DNA of 64,000 nucleotides, taken from assembly GCF_026151205.1 (NCBI RefSeq), contig NC_087075.1:5512858-5576857 (forward strand), given 5' to 3'. Positions 1 to 10,672 of this stretch are shown here, piece by piece. The position numbers were made by a program, and so were the translations under genes. Position 1 is the stretch's first letter. Each line of letters begins with the position of its first letter. The notes under the pieces were generated by a model. It was not told the DNA's origin and searched no databases. It was given only the letters and a program-made list of their open reading frames with translations. Source of the DNA: Bolinopsis microptera (taxonomy: Eukaryota; Ctenophora; Tentaculata; Lobata; Bolinopsidae).

Positions 1-633
1 TGCCACTATGGAGGCTGTATGGCCATGTGCTGACGGTTATTTGCTTTTTCCCGCGCACCTTACTAAATCACAAAGCAAACGCTCGAATTTGATTTCAAAA
101 TATTCACACAACTTCTAGATCCCAGCAGACCTTACTGGCTATCGATATTATTACAGGGTGATCGCCTTTTCACAGCTTGTTGAGCTCCGCGCGCGCTCGT
201 GAGTTCATTGCATTTGCACGCTTCAACATTCCAAAAATGCAATCGTACCGCGTACCACGTGATACGATTCAGCCAATCAGAGAACAACAATGTGCAAAGT
301 TAAAGCTGGATTTCAAAGATTTCAAGGATTTCAAAATAAAATGATCATTACAATAAACATTGTGTCGGATCTAAATTTTAAAAAATAAAGATAAAATGAA
401 AGTCAAAAACGAAAAAACCGAAACCTGTCCTGAAAAATGCACGGTTGACGGTTATAGTCTAAAGAGTTTAAAAACCGAGCTATTCTAAAAAGGAATGTTC
501 ATGACGCGAACAACCAGTCCTTTGTGTCCATGCCTAAGATCCACACATAAATTCCACACTAAATCAAAAGTGTGAAACGCACACGAAAAATAACACACTG
601 TCGGATCCACGTTTCGCATGTTGAGTCCGTGAG
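1..633. other. Non-coding flank below LINE fragment
   Basis: I see no gene here. The stretch next to 634 is probably the 3' untranslated tail of the minus-strand LINE that follows, but no poly-A tail or tail repeat marks its end. Confidence 0.4.
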
Positions 634-2913
634 TCATGTTGTAGGTCCTTCCTTTTCTTTTCTGTCACTCGGGGGGAACCTCCGCTTGTTCACTTTACTC
701 AAGAATCTGGCAGTTTCTCTGATCAATAGGATATCCTTGAAGAGGTCGACAAAGGTCTCCGCTCCAGAGGTGATCATGGTTCTCGCCTGCTGACCTATGT
801 TTCGCCTCAGGTCGTCGTAAAGCGAACAATCCGTGAGAACGTGTTTCTCATCTTCAATGATCGGCTCAAACATTGGTAGTTCGGCAAGTATACCGACAGC
901 TTCAAGGTCTGATGAAGAACAGTGCTTACAAATGCGACTGAGCGGATTTTCACGGTTGATGGCGTATCTACCGGTCTCGATGTTGAACTTATGAGCACTC
1001 ATTCTGAACTGCGCCAGCCGCTTCACCTCTTCTCCACTGAGCTGCAGGTTCAGGTACGCTTCAGCTGTAAATTCACTTTTGATAGTGTTGTAGAAACTGA
1101 GCTTCCGGTTGTTTTGCCGCTCATCGTTCCAACAGTTAATAAAAGTACTACGTAGTGCTGTTTTGAATTGGTTGGGGTAGGTCAACCTGCGAGATGATAC
1201 TGACTGAAGGCTTTGTCGGAGATCTTCTATACCTTTGTACCATGGCAGATTGAGTGTGCGTTGTTCTATGAACGCCTGTCTGGCTAGACTTGTGCAACCA
1301 GCTCTGTCCATTTGCTCAAGTCGGTTGAAATACCCAAATACTTGCTTTGATGCCTTTATCACTAGGGGGCAGCGGCCTGTATCACCCCATACACTCGCAT
1401 TTGAGGTTTTTCTGCCCACTCCTAAGGTCCACTTGAGGAATGAGAGATGAAGCTTTTCGAGAGGATCTCTTGCAGTCTCCTTCAGGAGAGATTTGGTGTT
1501 GATATTATCTTGATAGTTTCTGACAAAGAGAGTCTCTGGGAGCCACACCTGACATCCGTATGTCACAATCGGTACCACAAGCGCGTCGAATAGCTTGAAT
1601 ACGATTGTTCGCCTGAAGTGTCTTAAGTCAATACTGCTTTTTAGCGCGAAGTAGCTTCTGAGACCTTTTTGCTTCAGTTTGTTCTGTGCTACTGCTGAAG
1701 AACCGTTGAGGGTAAAGGTTATCCCGAGGTAGCAATATTCTCGAACTGATGTGATGTTGGTTTCGCCGAGTTGGAATGTCAGACTCTCTTTAAGGAGCCT
1801 ACCGGAACGGTTGAACACCATCACTGCCGTTTTTCCGATGTTAACGGTTAGTCCCCATTCGATACAGTAACTGTGTAAAACGTTTAGAAGTTTCTGTAGT
1901 CCAGTATGGTCAAGGGCAAGAAGTATAAGATCATCAGCCCAGAGGAGATGAGTGATATTAACATTATTCAGTTCAGGGACGTTGACTTCCTCAGCGTTAT
2001 CCAGATCTAGGGAGAGTTGGTGGATGAAACACTTGAACAGCTCAGGAGACATCGGGTGACCTTGCTCAGTCCCACAGTGAATGTCGATTGTCTCTGACAA
2101 TCTGTTCAACAGTTTGATTTTTGCTGAGGAATGTGAATACATCTGCTCGATACATTGAAAGTATCGACCTCTTACTCCTAGCTCCCAGAGTTTATAGAGC
2201 ATGGCATCTCGGCACACAGAGTCGAACGCCTTCGCGTAGTCGACGAAGCATCCATATAGCCTCTTTTTCCGTTGCGTTACATACTTTTGGATGCAAGTTG
2301 AGAGTGTTAGTATGTGGTCACTCGTCTGTGCTTTTTTACAGAACCCTAGCTGGTTTATGGTGTCTGGACAGTTCAGTGACCGGAATGTGAGTAGGCGCTG
2401 TAATAAGATAGTTGAAAACAGCTTCCCAACATTGCTCGCCACGGCTATCGCCCGGTAGTTGTTCGGATCGTATACACTCCCCTTTTTGTGCAAGGGGGTA
2501 ACTAGAGAGGTCGTCCATGGATACTCCCCGAGTTTCAAACAGTGGTTGAACAGGTTGAGAACAGCTGACAGCATTGGTTCATCTGACGAAATGAGGAACT
2601 CATTCAGGATTTTATCTTCGGCGATGGCTTTCCCTTTCTTAAGGCCTTTGATGGCGGTCCGAAGTTCCTCTATTTCGATATCTTTGTCCAGAACTTCCAC
2701 GAGTTCATGAACACGAAGTTCAGTCTTTCTGCGTTCCGTGAAGTCAGCAGTTTCTTCATTCGGGATGGAAGGTTTTGAGTACAGCTCTTTGAAGAATTTA
2801 CAGAAGTTCATCATATCGAAAACGTCCAGCTTTGAGCCATTTGAGGAGAAGCTTTTAAGTTTCTTAAAGCGACTCCAGTTTATATGACCTAAAATATGAC
2901 TTTTCGCGATAAT
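634..2913 (-). mobile_element. LINE reverse transcriptase, 5'-truncated
   Basis: The open frame runs from a stop near 2913 down to 634; the first Met is at 2814 (726 aa). The fingers/palm region is clear: the NNYRAIAVAS block, an F-V-D-Y-A-K-A-F-D-S-V catalytic block (first Asp), the EQGHPMSPELF block, and LLWADD, a variant of the usual Y/F-x-DD active site with Trp. It is followed by a thumb region with TVNIGKTAVMVFN. Near the C-terminus there is a C-x2-C ... H-x5-C cluster, as is common in LINE ORF2 tails. No apurinic endonuclease domain is present upstream, so the copy is 5'-truncated, as is usual for target-primed insertion. The RT part shows no internal stop and could be recent. I cannot place the clade. 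Confidence 0.85.
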
Positions 2914-3411
2914 TCAAAATCTACGTTGTTTTTAATTTTCCCCTGGGGGGAAACGTTATTTTTACAAGGCGAACATTTTATTGAAAACCAAACGTTTCTA
3001 TCTCTTTTACTTTCAAAGTTAGGCTCCAGCCAGTAAGGTTTCCTGGGATACCTACTTGACAATATTACGTAGCCAGATTTACCTCTGTTGCTTATCTTTA
3101 GGTGTTATGACCATTCAAAGTTTCAGATTATCACGTGACACATTATGTCACAGTAAATGCGCGCAAGAAAAACTTTCACACATATTTTTGATTCGGCGCA
3201 AGCGCGTTCCGCATAATTACTACAAAAAGGACCAGGAATTTTCCCGACGAGTTAGTAGTTACACTACGTCATTTAATAAACATAATTTGTTATTATGTGT
3301 AATACGAATGGTAACGAAACTTGTATCATAAGAAACAGTTATTTAAAAAAACAAGCTGCTATGATAAATGTTGTTATAAATCAGTACGAACTACCTCGAT
3401 GTAAGCATATT
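2914..3411. other. Intergenic, no gene seen
   Basis: This AT-rich sequence lies between the LINE fragment and the MITE end. No coding signal is convincing on either strand. Confidence 0.4.
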
Positions 3412-3455
3412 AGGGGTCGTTCACATAATACGGAATCACTGAGAGGGGGGGGGGG
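3412..3455 (+). mobile_element. One end of a GGGGTCGTTCACAT MITE
   Basis: The sequence AGGGGTCGTTCACATAATAC followed by a G-run matches the terminal inverted repeats of the elements at 34144-34310 and 55763-56183. The opposite end is missing, so this is a truncated copy that abuts the 489 bp duplication. Confidence 0.6.
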
Positions 3456-3462
3456 TTAAATT

Positions 3463-4440
3463 AAACGTTGTTCAGGACGTGATTACGAAATATGTCAACG
3501 ATCCTGTAAAACATTACATTGGCTGTTACATTCCATACATTGAGTTTTACGGGGCTAAATTTGAACTTTTACAAGTTTTCTGTTTTAGTGTTCTGCTCTG
3601 GTGTTAGTTGGCATAACAAATACACCATTTGCAGCTTTAAATGTGACAGTGATCAGTGACGGGGAAGATGTAATTGTAAAATAGCATTTATTCCGCTGCA
3701 TTTCCCTAACACCCAATTTGGATCTTATGTCATGGTCAGTGTAATAAATTCCAACGAATCTTTAGACTAATTATACCCACCAGGATCTGAAAATAACACT
3801 TTCAACTGCTTTTAAAAATAAGCTATTTCTAATTTTCGATCTGACTGTAACTTCGTCGATTAGGCGAGGTTTTACAAGATAAAAAACTTTCATATGCCCC
3901 GTTTTAAACATCAAACTGTATTTTAATGTAATCAACGCCACAATGTAATAAAAACGTTGTTCAGGACGTGATTACGAAATATGTCAACGATCCTGTAAAA
4001 CATTACATTGGCTGTTACATTCCATACATTGAGTTTTACGGGGCTAAATTTGAACTTTTACAAGTTTTCTGTTTTAGTGTTCTGCTCTGGTGTTAGTTGG
4101 CATAACAAATACACCATTTGCAGCTTTAAATGTGACAGTGATCAGTGACGGGGAAGATGTAATTGTAAAATAGCATTTATTCCGCTGCATTTCCCTAACA
4201 CCCAATTTGGATCTTATGTCATGGTCAGTGTAATAAATTCCAACGAATCTTTAGACTAATTATACCCACCAGGATCTGAAAATAACACTTTCAACTGCTT
4301 TTAAAAATAAGCTATTTCTAATTTTCGATCTGACTGTAACTTCGTCGATTAGGCGAGGTTTTACAAGATAAAAAACTTTCATATGCCCCGTTTTAAACAT
4401 CAAACTGTATTTTAATGTAATCAACGCCACAATGTAATAA
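3463..4440 (+). repeat. Exact tandem duplication, 489 bp x 2
   Basis: The segment 3463-3951 is repeated at 3952-4440 with no difference that I can find. It is non-coding. Such identity means either a very recent duplication or an assembly artefact, such as two haplotypes joined in series. Confidence 0.9.
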
Positions 4441-4652
4441 AAACCATTTGTTTGATCAAAACTAAAAATGTCATAGCTGAAATCGATGGATCAGTTTGAT
4501 CCATCGAGTCTCAGAAATGTGTTTTTGTTGGTTACAATTCTGTCCGTCCAATTTCTTGTCCTTCTTTTTCTTCTGTCAGTTAACGGGTGATACTCGTAAA
4601 ATGTCTGTTCCATATATTTTTTTCAATACTTTATTCAAAACACTTTTGGAGA

Positions 4653-5107
4653 TCATATATTTCTGAAATCCTGACAACCATAGGCACTGTATTTGCAAAG
4701 AAGGTCAGTGGTTTCCTGCAGCCCCTCTTTTGAGTTATCTAACATGGTCATGTCATCAGCGTAATCAGTGTCCAAGAGATGTTTCTCTTCTACCCCGGGG
4801 GCTGGCAGTTGTAATAAAGCCCCCTTACTAATGACCTTGTTCAGTTCCATAAGGTATGCTGAAAAATTCAAACAAAAGTTGAAGACTGGTGGTCCCTGTA
4901 TATCACCTTGCCCAGTACCCGAGTTGACATCAAACCAACCTGTAACCTCTCCATTGACCCTAACAGCACTAACTGTGTGAGTGAAGAACGCCTTCATTTA
5001 ATTCTAATGTACTTGTCAGGTAAGCCGTAGTGCTGCATACTTCTCCAAATGAACTGCCTGTCAATCGAATGAGGCCGCCAGACAATTGTGCAGTGTTCGA
5101 AATGACT
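4653..5107 (-). pseudogene. LINE reverse transcriptase fragment, broken
   Basis: The 114-residue frame at 4653-4997 carries the TGQGDIQGPPVFN block and YADD active site of a reverse transcriptase. Just upstream, about 5107-5000 on the same strand, another frame reads IDRQFIWRSMQHYGLPDKY and then meets a stop, where the family normally continues straight into the block above. The copy is therefore frameshifted and truncated on both sides. It differs from the LINEs on either side (W-ADD at 634, F-ADD at 6000). Confidence 0.75.
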
Positions 5108-5999
5108 TATAACCTAGTAGTAGTAGTATTATAACCCAATATTCATTTCTTTTTCTCCCTTAAATTTAAACCCCTCTTAGACATTTAGCCATGATTTAGT
5201 ATTGAACACCCAAAATACTTACCGTCCTTAATAATCGTAAAGACCATTTGTTACAAAATAGCTGCTAGAATAATGCATGCCAAATATTCCCTCTTACACC
5301 CACAAATTATAATGCCTTCCTATCAACGCCTCTAATTTGGTCACTAATCAACCAGACTAGCGTTCTGGTGTGTACAAAAGCTACCAGCCAGTACATTCCT
5401 TGCCCCGCTAGTTGATTGTCAAAAAATCATACAGCTCAGAACAAACGGCCATTTACCACTAAGAGCATTATATGTTTTCATTTGTTTAAATTTTATGCTG
5501 TAAAATGTGCTAAAACTTTGATTATTTGTTTAATTGATTATTTGTTTAATTGAGTAGTAAACCCGCAATGGGGTGGCATGTGCCTCAATAAAATATTACA
5601 ATCATTTATTATTATATCAATTTATCGTTAAATATTTCAAAAATATCAATAACGTATGGTTGATCCTTCACACTTGGTAAAATGTATAAAAATTAAGTTA
5701 ATCTACACTAAAGAATAAATAATCTATATTATATAAATCAACAATATTAACTCCCCATCTTCTTGTAGTCATTTATCAAAGCGGTAGAAATCCAAGTAAT
5801 TTTAGTACGCGGTGCGCAAGGAATTTCGTTTTTAAAAAATGTGTAGGCAAGATAAGCCTAAGTGTGGCAGTGAAAATTGAAAAATAAGTTGCAGAATAAA
5901 TTGCAGTGACTGACTGTCAAATGCATTATCGCAGTTCATTTATTTGACTGCACTAACGTTTAGGATTCTTACAGCTGTTATATTTTGCTAATATTTTGT
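5108..5999. other. Non-coding, probable LINE 3' region
   Basis: There is no gene. The part just below 6000 is likely the 3' untranslated region of the CR1-like element. A short repeat of TTGTTTAATTGATTA type lies at about 5516-5552. Confidence 0.4.
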
Positions 6000-8900
6000 T
6001 TAAAAGTTGTAAAGGACAAAGTTCTTGTCCGTCCACGAAAGGTTTTCTAGGTCAAGTTTTTGTTTGTCCTGTAAGTAACGTACAATGTTGTCCTTGTATG
6101 AATTAATAAACTTATCTTGTAACTTAGGTACGTTGAAGGGAAGGATTTTATTTATTTCGTTTATCGTGTTGTTATATAATCGTGGTCCTACGTTAGAGAT
6201 GCTATAATCGGTGATCCGTAATCTGTTGAACTTAATTTCAAAATACTTTGGATTTCTCCTTTCCGTTTGTCTAAGCGGTGATTTTTCAAATATACTACAG
6301 ATACTCGATGGTGCTACTCCCATATAAACCTTGTGCATCAAAGTTAGACAGCTTTTAGCAATGAGATTAGGAAGAGCTAAAATTCCTATTTTGTTGAAGA
6401 TGGATTTTGTGTGAGATGGTAGTTTACGTTTTTCTTTGTCGTAAAAATAGTTATGATATTCTGAATCAGTGGCGCGAATAGCTTTCTTTTGAGCAGAGAA
6501 TAAAGACTGAATGGAATTTAAAGATTTAGTACCCCAAACAGTAGCGCAGTAATACAGGTGAGATTGAATTAAACTATTGTATAGCATTTTTTGAGCTTTA
6601 TTCGGAATGGAACTTTTAAGTTTCATCATTACGCCTGCATTTCTGGATATTTTAGTCTTTAACTGTTTAATGTGCTGGCTCCAGCTAAGTTTTGAGTCAA
6701 TAATGACACCTAAAAATCGTTCATGTTCACTTTTCACTAGTCGCTGTTGTTCTATACTAATATTTATATCCTCTGGTAATCTGTTAGTGAATATCATGTA
6801 TTTAGTTTTTCCTACATTAAGTTTAAGACCGTTGTTTTTAACCCATGTCTGTACAGTATTTAAAACTCTGTTTGCACGCATGTTCAGTTCAGTGTACGTG
6901 TCGGCAGAAACGATGATGTTTGCATCATCAGCGAAGAAAATATAATGGGCTATATCGCTTAAATTTGCAAGGTCGTTTATGTAAATAATGAACAATATAG
7001 GACCAAGAATGGACCCTTGAGGAACTCCATGTTCCAATCCCATTTTTTCTGAACTGCAACCGTTGACGTGAACATACTGTTTCCGGTTAGTTAGATAAGA
7101 CTCAAACCAGGATAAGCTAAGGCCTCTTACACCATAGTGCTCCAGCTTATGTAGCAGTATCTCACTGTCTACTAGGTCAAACGCCTTGGAGAAGTCAAGA
7201 AGCAGTAATGCTGACACTTGCTTCCTTTCTAGAGCTTTATGTAAGTTAAACTGAGCTTCAAGCAACGCATGTTCACAACTGTGACCCGATCTAAAACCAA
7301 ATTGCGACGCATATAGAATATTACGTGATTTTAGGTGCTTTACTAGACGTGCATGCATTATTTTTTCGAATATCTTTGAGAAGCAGGACAAAAGTGAGAT
7401 TGGTCTGTAGTTTGTAATTTCGCTGCGCGATCCTCCTTTATGGAGTGGGATAACCTTAGCAAGTTTGAGCTTTTTGGGGAATACTCCTTCGTGAAGGGAG
7501 TGTGAGATCAGGTGATTAACTACTGGAGACAGCACATTGCAAACCTTTTTAAGAGGCTGTATATTCATATCTGAAGTCGATTTGTTCTTAAGATCATGTA
7601 TGATTTCAGCAATTTCGGAGGGCGAGGAGTCCTCCAGCTCCATATCAAAATCACATCGACTAGATTGGGGAAGAGAATGTCCTACTGATCCTGCACCGCG
7701 AACCAGATTGTTTTCGCTCTTTAGGTTCTCAGCTATATTAGTAAAATAATCATTAAAACTGTCAGCTATATCTTGTGAGTCGGTTATAACTCTATTTTTA
7801 TAGTTAATCTTACTTATTTTTATTTTTTCTTTTGATTTCTTGTTTAATATTTGATAAATCATTTGCCATTGTAATTTGCTATTGCTCGCATGCTTTTTAA
7901 AATATGATGCGTAATACTTCTTTTTCGCAATATCTACTTGTTTTTCAACAAACTTTTTCATATGCTTATAAGTTTTTTCATTTTTTTCAGTAGGCTCTTT
8001 AACAAAGGATTTATATAGTTGGTTCTTTCGATTGCATGCACATTGAAGCCAATCTAATATCCACGGTTTAGAGTTTTTTCTGTGGTTTGATTTTTTCTTT
8101 TTAACTGGAAAACACTCATTATAGACTTCTTCATATTTAGTGTGAAAAGCTTCAAATTTTGTATTTGTCCCGTCAACGTTGTGTAAAAAATTCCAATCAA
8201 TAGACGCTATTTTCTCCTCAAAACGAGCGATTTTCTCTTCATTTATTACTCGGTTTGATGATTCACAAGTTTCATTTTTCAATTTATTTCCTATTCTATT
8301 AGTGTCGAGAAGTATGCCGGTAAATGTGGCAAGGTGATCAGATAGCGATTCAGTTATAATGCCTGACTTTGTTATAGCATGGCATTGGTTTACGAAAATG
8401 TGATCAATAAGTGTAGCACTGTGACAAGTAATACGAGTTGGTCGTGATATCGTTGGTGCGAATCCATACTCTGCAAAAATATCAACATATTTAGTAGTAT
8501 GGTCATTTACGCCGTATTCTAATAGATTAATATTGGTATCACCTAGAAATAATACGTTTTTGTTGCTATGTCGCGCCAAATCTTTTAGGGTGTTTTCCAA
8601 TTTTTCTAAGTAACTGGGGACATTACCACTGGGAGACCGATACATATTGCATAGTATGATGTTTTTGTGGCCATTTTGAGCTATCTCTATTAACTGAAAT
8701 TCGCCAACGTTTGGATCATCTCTATAAGATAATTCAGATCGTGCAGTGACATCAGATAATTCACAGAGATTCTTGTTTACATAGGTTACTAGACCACCGC
8801 CCTTACCAGAGTCCCTTGCGGGAGCCTGAATAAAGGGGGGATGAAAGCCTTCTAACTCTAATTCTTTTCCTTGAAAAGCCATATTTACAACCGTGCAGTT

Positions 8901-9647
8901 TGTTTCGTTGAAACACAGAACATCAAATTTTAGGTGCTGTTCAATTTCATCACGTATATTAGAGATTGCTTTGCTCAAAGATCGAATATTAAGAGATTGT
9001 ACTTTAAATTCATAAGGCCTACTCGTGTTGATTTGCCGTGGTTCGTAGTATTTACAGCTATTTAGTACATCTGAGCAGTTATCCCACGGATTAAAGTTTA
9101 AGTCATTGTTTTCTTCAAAAGTATTACCTATATAATTAGAGTCATGGTTTCTATGGTATGGGTTAAATTTTGCGCTATTCTCGTAATTACCGTGTACGGT
9201 GTATAATTGTCTAGGTGATACCTCGAAACCAGGAAACAATTCACGTGTGCAGCTTTTGCATCCTAACTCGCCCGCTGAGCATTTATTGTGCGAATAAGCG
9301 TCGCATATCCAGCAAACCGCCATTTTTGATTTGTTTCCTAGCTTTTTACAAGTTTTGCAACTCACCCTGGCAAAACTTACTTTAGATTTAGCTTTTGTTT
9401 CTGTACTACAGGGTATGTAAGTGTTACACGAATTTTCATTAGTTAGAGTGGTAATATCAGTATTAGTAAACGGAAATATGTCAGTAGTACATGCCAAACA
9501 ATACCAGTTTATGAGACTATTGTCTAATTTCATTCGATTTACGTCATTTGGTTCAAGATTAGCACATTTCCGATGAAAAATACCGTTACATCTGAGATAG
9601 ATAGAAGGCCCGACGTTTTTTAGTGTCTTGGTGAAGTAAAATGTACT
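6000..9647 (-). CDS. CR1-like LINE ORF: zinc finger, endonuclease, RT
   Basis: The frame is open from 9647 to 6000; the first Met at 9533 gives 1177 aa. Reading up to 9647 completes a PHD-like finger (C-x-G-I-F-H-x2-K-C ... W-Y-C-x2-C) ahead of that Met, so the element is probably cut just inside its 5' end. A second Cys/His cluster (C-K-T-C, C-W-I-C, C-K-S-C) spans residues ~58-95. An exonuclease-endonuclease-phosphatase domain follows at about residues 175-410: SLNIRSL, a FNET block, GDTNINLL and SDHLATF. The reverse transcriptase is at about 690-990: NYRPISLLSCFSKIFEK, LLLDFSKAFD, HGVPQGSILGP and FFADD. No stop or frameshift is seen, so the endonuclease and RT parts look intact and may be functional. 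The domain order fits the CR1/L2 group. Confidence 0.9.
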   Translation of the reverse strand, partial: STFYFTKTLKNVGPSIYLRCNGIFHRKCANLEPNDVNRMKLDNSLINWYCLACTTDIFPFTNTDITTLTNENSCNTYIPCSTETKAKSKVSFARVSCKTCKKLGNKSKMAVCWICDAYSHNKCSAGELGCKSCTRELFPGFEVSPRQLYTVHGNYENSAKFNPYHRNHDSNYIGNTFEENNDLNFNPWDNCSDVLNSCKYYEPRQINTSRPYEFKVQSLNIRSLSKAISNIRDEIEQHLKFDVLCFNETNCTVVNMAFQGKELELEGFHPPFIQAPARDSGKGGGLVTYVNKNLCELSDVTARSELSYRDDPNVGEFQLIEIAQNGHKNIILCNMYRSPSGNVPSYLEKLENTLKDLARHSNKNVLFLGDTNINLLEYGVNDHTTKYVDIFAEYGFAPTISRPTRITCHSATLIDHIFVNQCHAITKSGIITESLSDHLATFTGILLDTNRIGNKLKNETCESSNRVINEEKIARFEEKIASIDWNFLHNVDGTNTKFEAFHTKYEEVYNECFPVKKKKSNHRKNSKPWILDWLQCACNRKNQLYKSFVKEPTEKNEKTYKHMKKFVEKQVDIAKKKYYASYFKKHASNSKLQWQMIYQILNKKSKEKIKISKINYKNRVITDSQDIADSFNDYFTNIAENLKSENNLVRGAGSVGHSLPQSSRCDFDMELEDSSPSEIAEIIHDLKNKSTSDMNIQPLKKVCNVLSPVVNHLISHSLHEGVFPKKLKLAKVIPLHKGGSRSEITNYRPISLLSCFSKIFEKIMHARLVKHLKSRNILYASQFGFRSGHSCEHALLEAQFNLHKALERKQVSALLLLDFSKAFDLVDSEILLHKLEHYGVRGLSLSWFESYLTNRKQYVHVNGCSSEKMGLEHGVPQGSILGPILFIIYINDLANLSDIAHYIFFADDANIIVSADTYTELNMRANRVLNTVQTWVKNNGLKLNVGKTKYMIFTNRLPEDINISIEQQRLVKSEHERFLGVIIDSKLSWSQHIKQLKTKISRNAGVMMKLKSSIPNKAQKMLYNSLIQSHLYYCATVWGTKSLNSIQSLFSAQKKAIRATDSEYHNYFYDKEKRKLPSHTKSIFNKIGILALPNLIAKSCLTLMHKVYMGVAPSSICSIFEKSPLRQTERRNPKYFEIKFNRLRITDYSISNVGPRLYNNTINEINKILPFNVPKLQDKFINSYKDNIVRYLQDKQKLDLENLSWTDKNFVLYNF

Positions 9648-9773
9648 TTACTTTAACTTACTATTGATATGTTATATGTACTCCAAGATCTTTTTCAACG
9701 TCCGTGTATTCGATAGCCGTTTCATTTCATTCATAGAGTACACAAAATTAACACTACGATTCATAGAATATGC
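9648..9773. other. Junction between two LINEs
   Basis: This short non-coding stretch separates the CR1-like ORF from the next RT fragment. No target-site duplication is evident. Confidence 0.3.
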
Positions 9774-10670
9774 TCAGGTAATAGAAAGAACGTGACTTTT
9801 TGAGGGGTGAAACACCATCTCATTATATTGAGCCCAATTTTGAATACTGTTAATATCCCGCTGGAGCAGCCAATTGTCATCCTGAGACGTGATTCTACGC
9901 CATATTTTTGTATCATCAGCGTATATGGTTATATTTGTTTCTGGTGACAAATCCTCTGTAATGTCATTAAGAAAAAGTATAAATAAACTAGGTCCTAAAA
10001 TTGAGCCCTGGGGGACACCTGATTTAACCTGACAGGGAGCAGACATTTTATTTCCAATGACAACCCTTTGGTATCTGTTTTCAAGGTAGCACTTGAAGAA
10101 TCTCAGTAGAGATGCATCCATGTTATATTGTTCTTTGAGCTTCAACAGAATTATGTCGTGGTTGACAGAATCAAAAGCTTTTTGGAAATCAAAGTATATA
10201 ATGTCAGTGTGAACATTGTCATTGAGAGATAGGGCTAAGCTGTCACAGAAATTTACTAGCTGAGTTGTACATGATTTCCTACTCATAAAACCATGTTGAC
10301 GTTGATCGATAAGATGTTTACATCGATTGAGCAATTCATCCCGGATTACTTTTTCGTAAATTTTCATAATAATGCTTGTCAGAGAAATTGGCCTATAGTT
10401 GTTAACTTCAGTTTTAGAGCCTATTTTATGAACTGTTTGCCATTTTCCAATCTGCTGGAATACATCCAGTTTTATAAGAGGCTTCAAAAAGGATGGCAAG
10501 AGGCTTAGACAGGCTCACTGAACAGTACTTTAAAATTCTTCCATGGATATTGTCGGCCCATTGCGCTTTAATATTTTTAAGTAAACCTTTGATTTTACAA
10601 GTGTCGAAATTGACCTGAAAATCACGGTCACTGGAAAAGTCAATATTTATATCATAATCACTACCCTAAT
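9774..10670 (-). pseudogene. LINE reverse transcriptase fragment, frameshifted
   Basis: The 9774-10499 frame carries VNNYRPISLTSIIMKIYEK, IIYFDFQKAFDSV, SGVPQGSILGPS and IYADD, a jockey/CR1-type reverse transcriptase. Upstream coding sequence continues to about 10670 in another frame (AQWADNIHGRILKYC ... GCIPADWKMAN), so a one-base frameshift lies near 10415. The copy stops at 9774, before the thumb is complete, and is cut at 10670 by the start of the tandem array. Confidence 0.85.
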
Positions 10671-10672
10671 AA

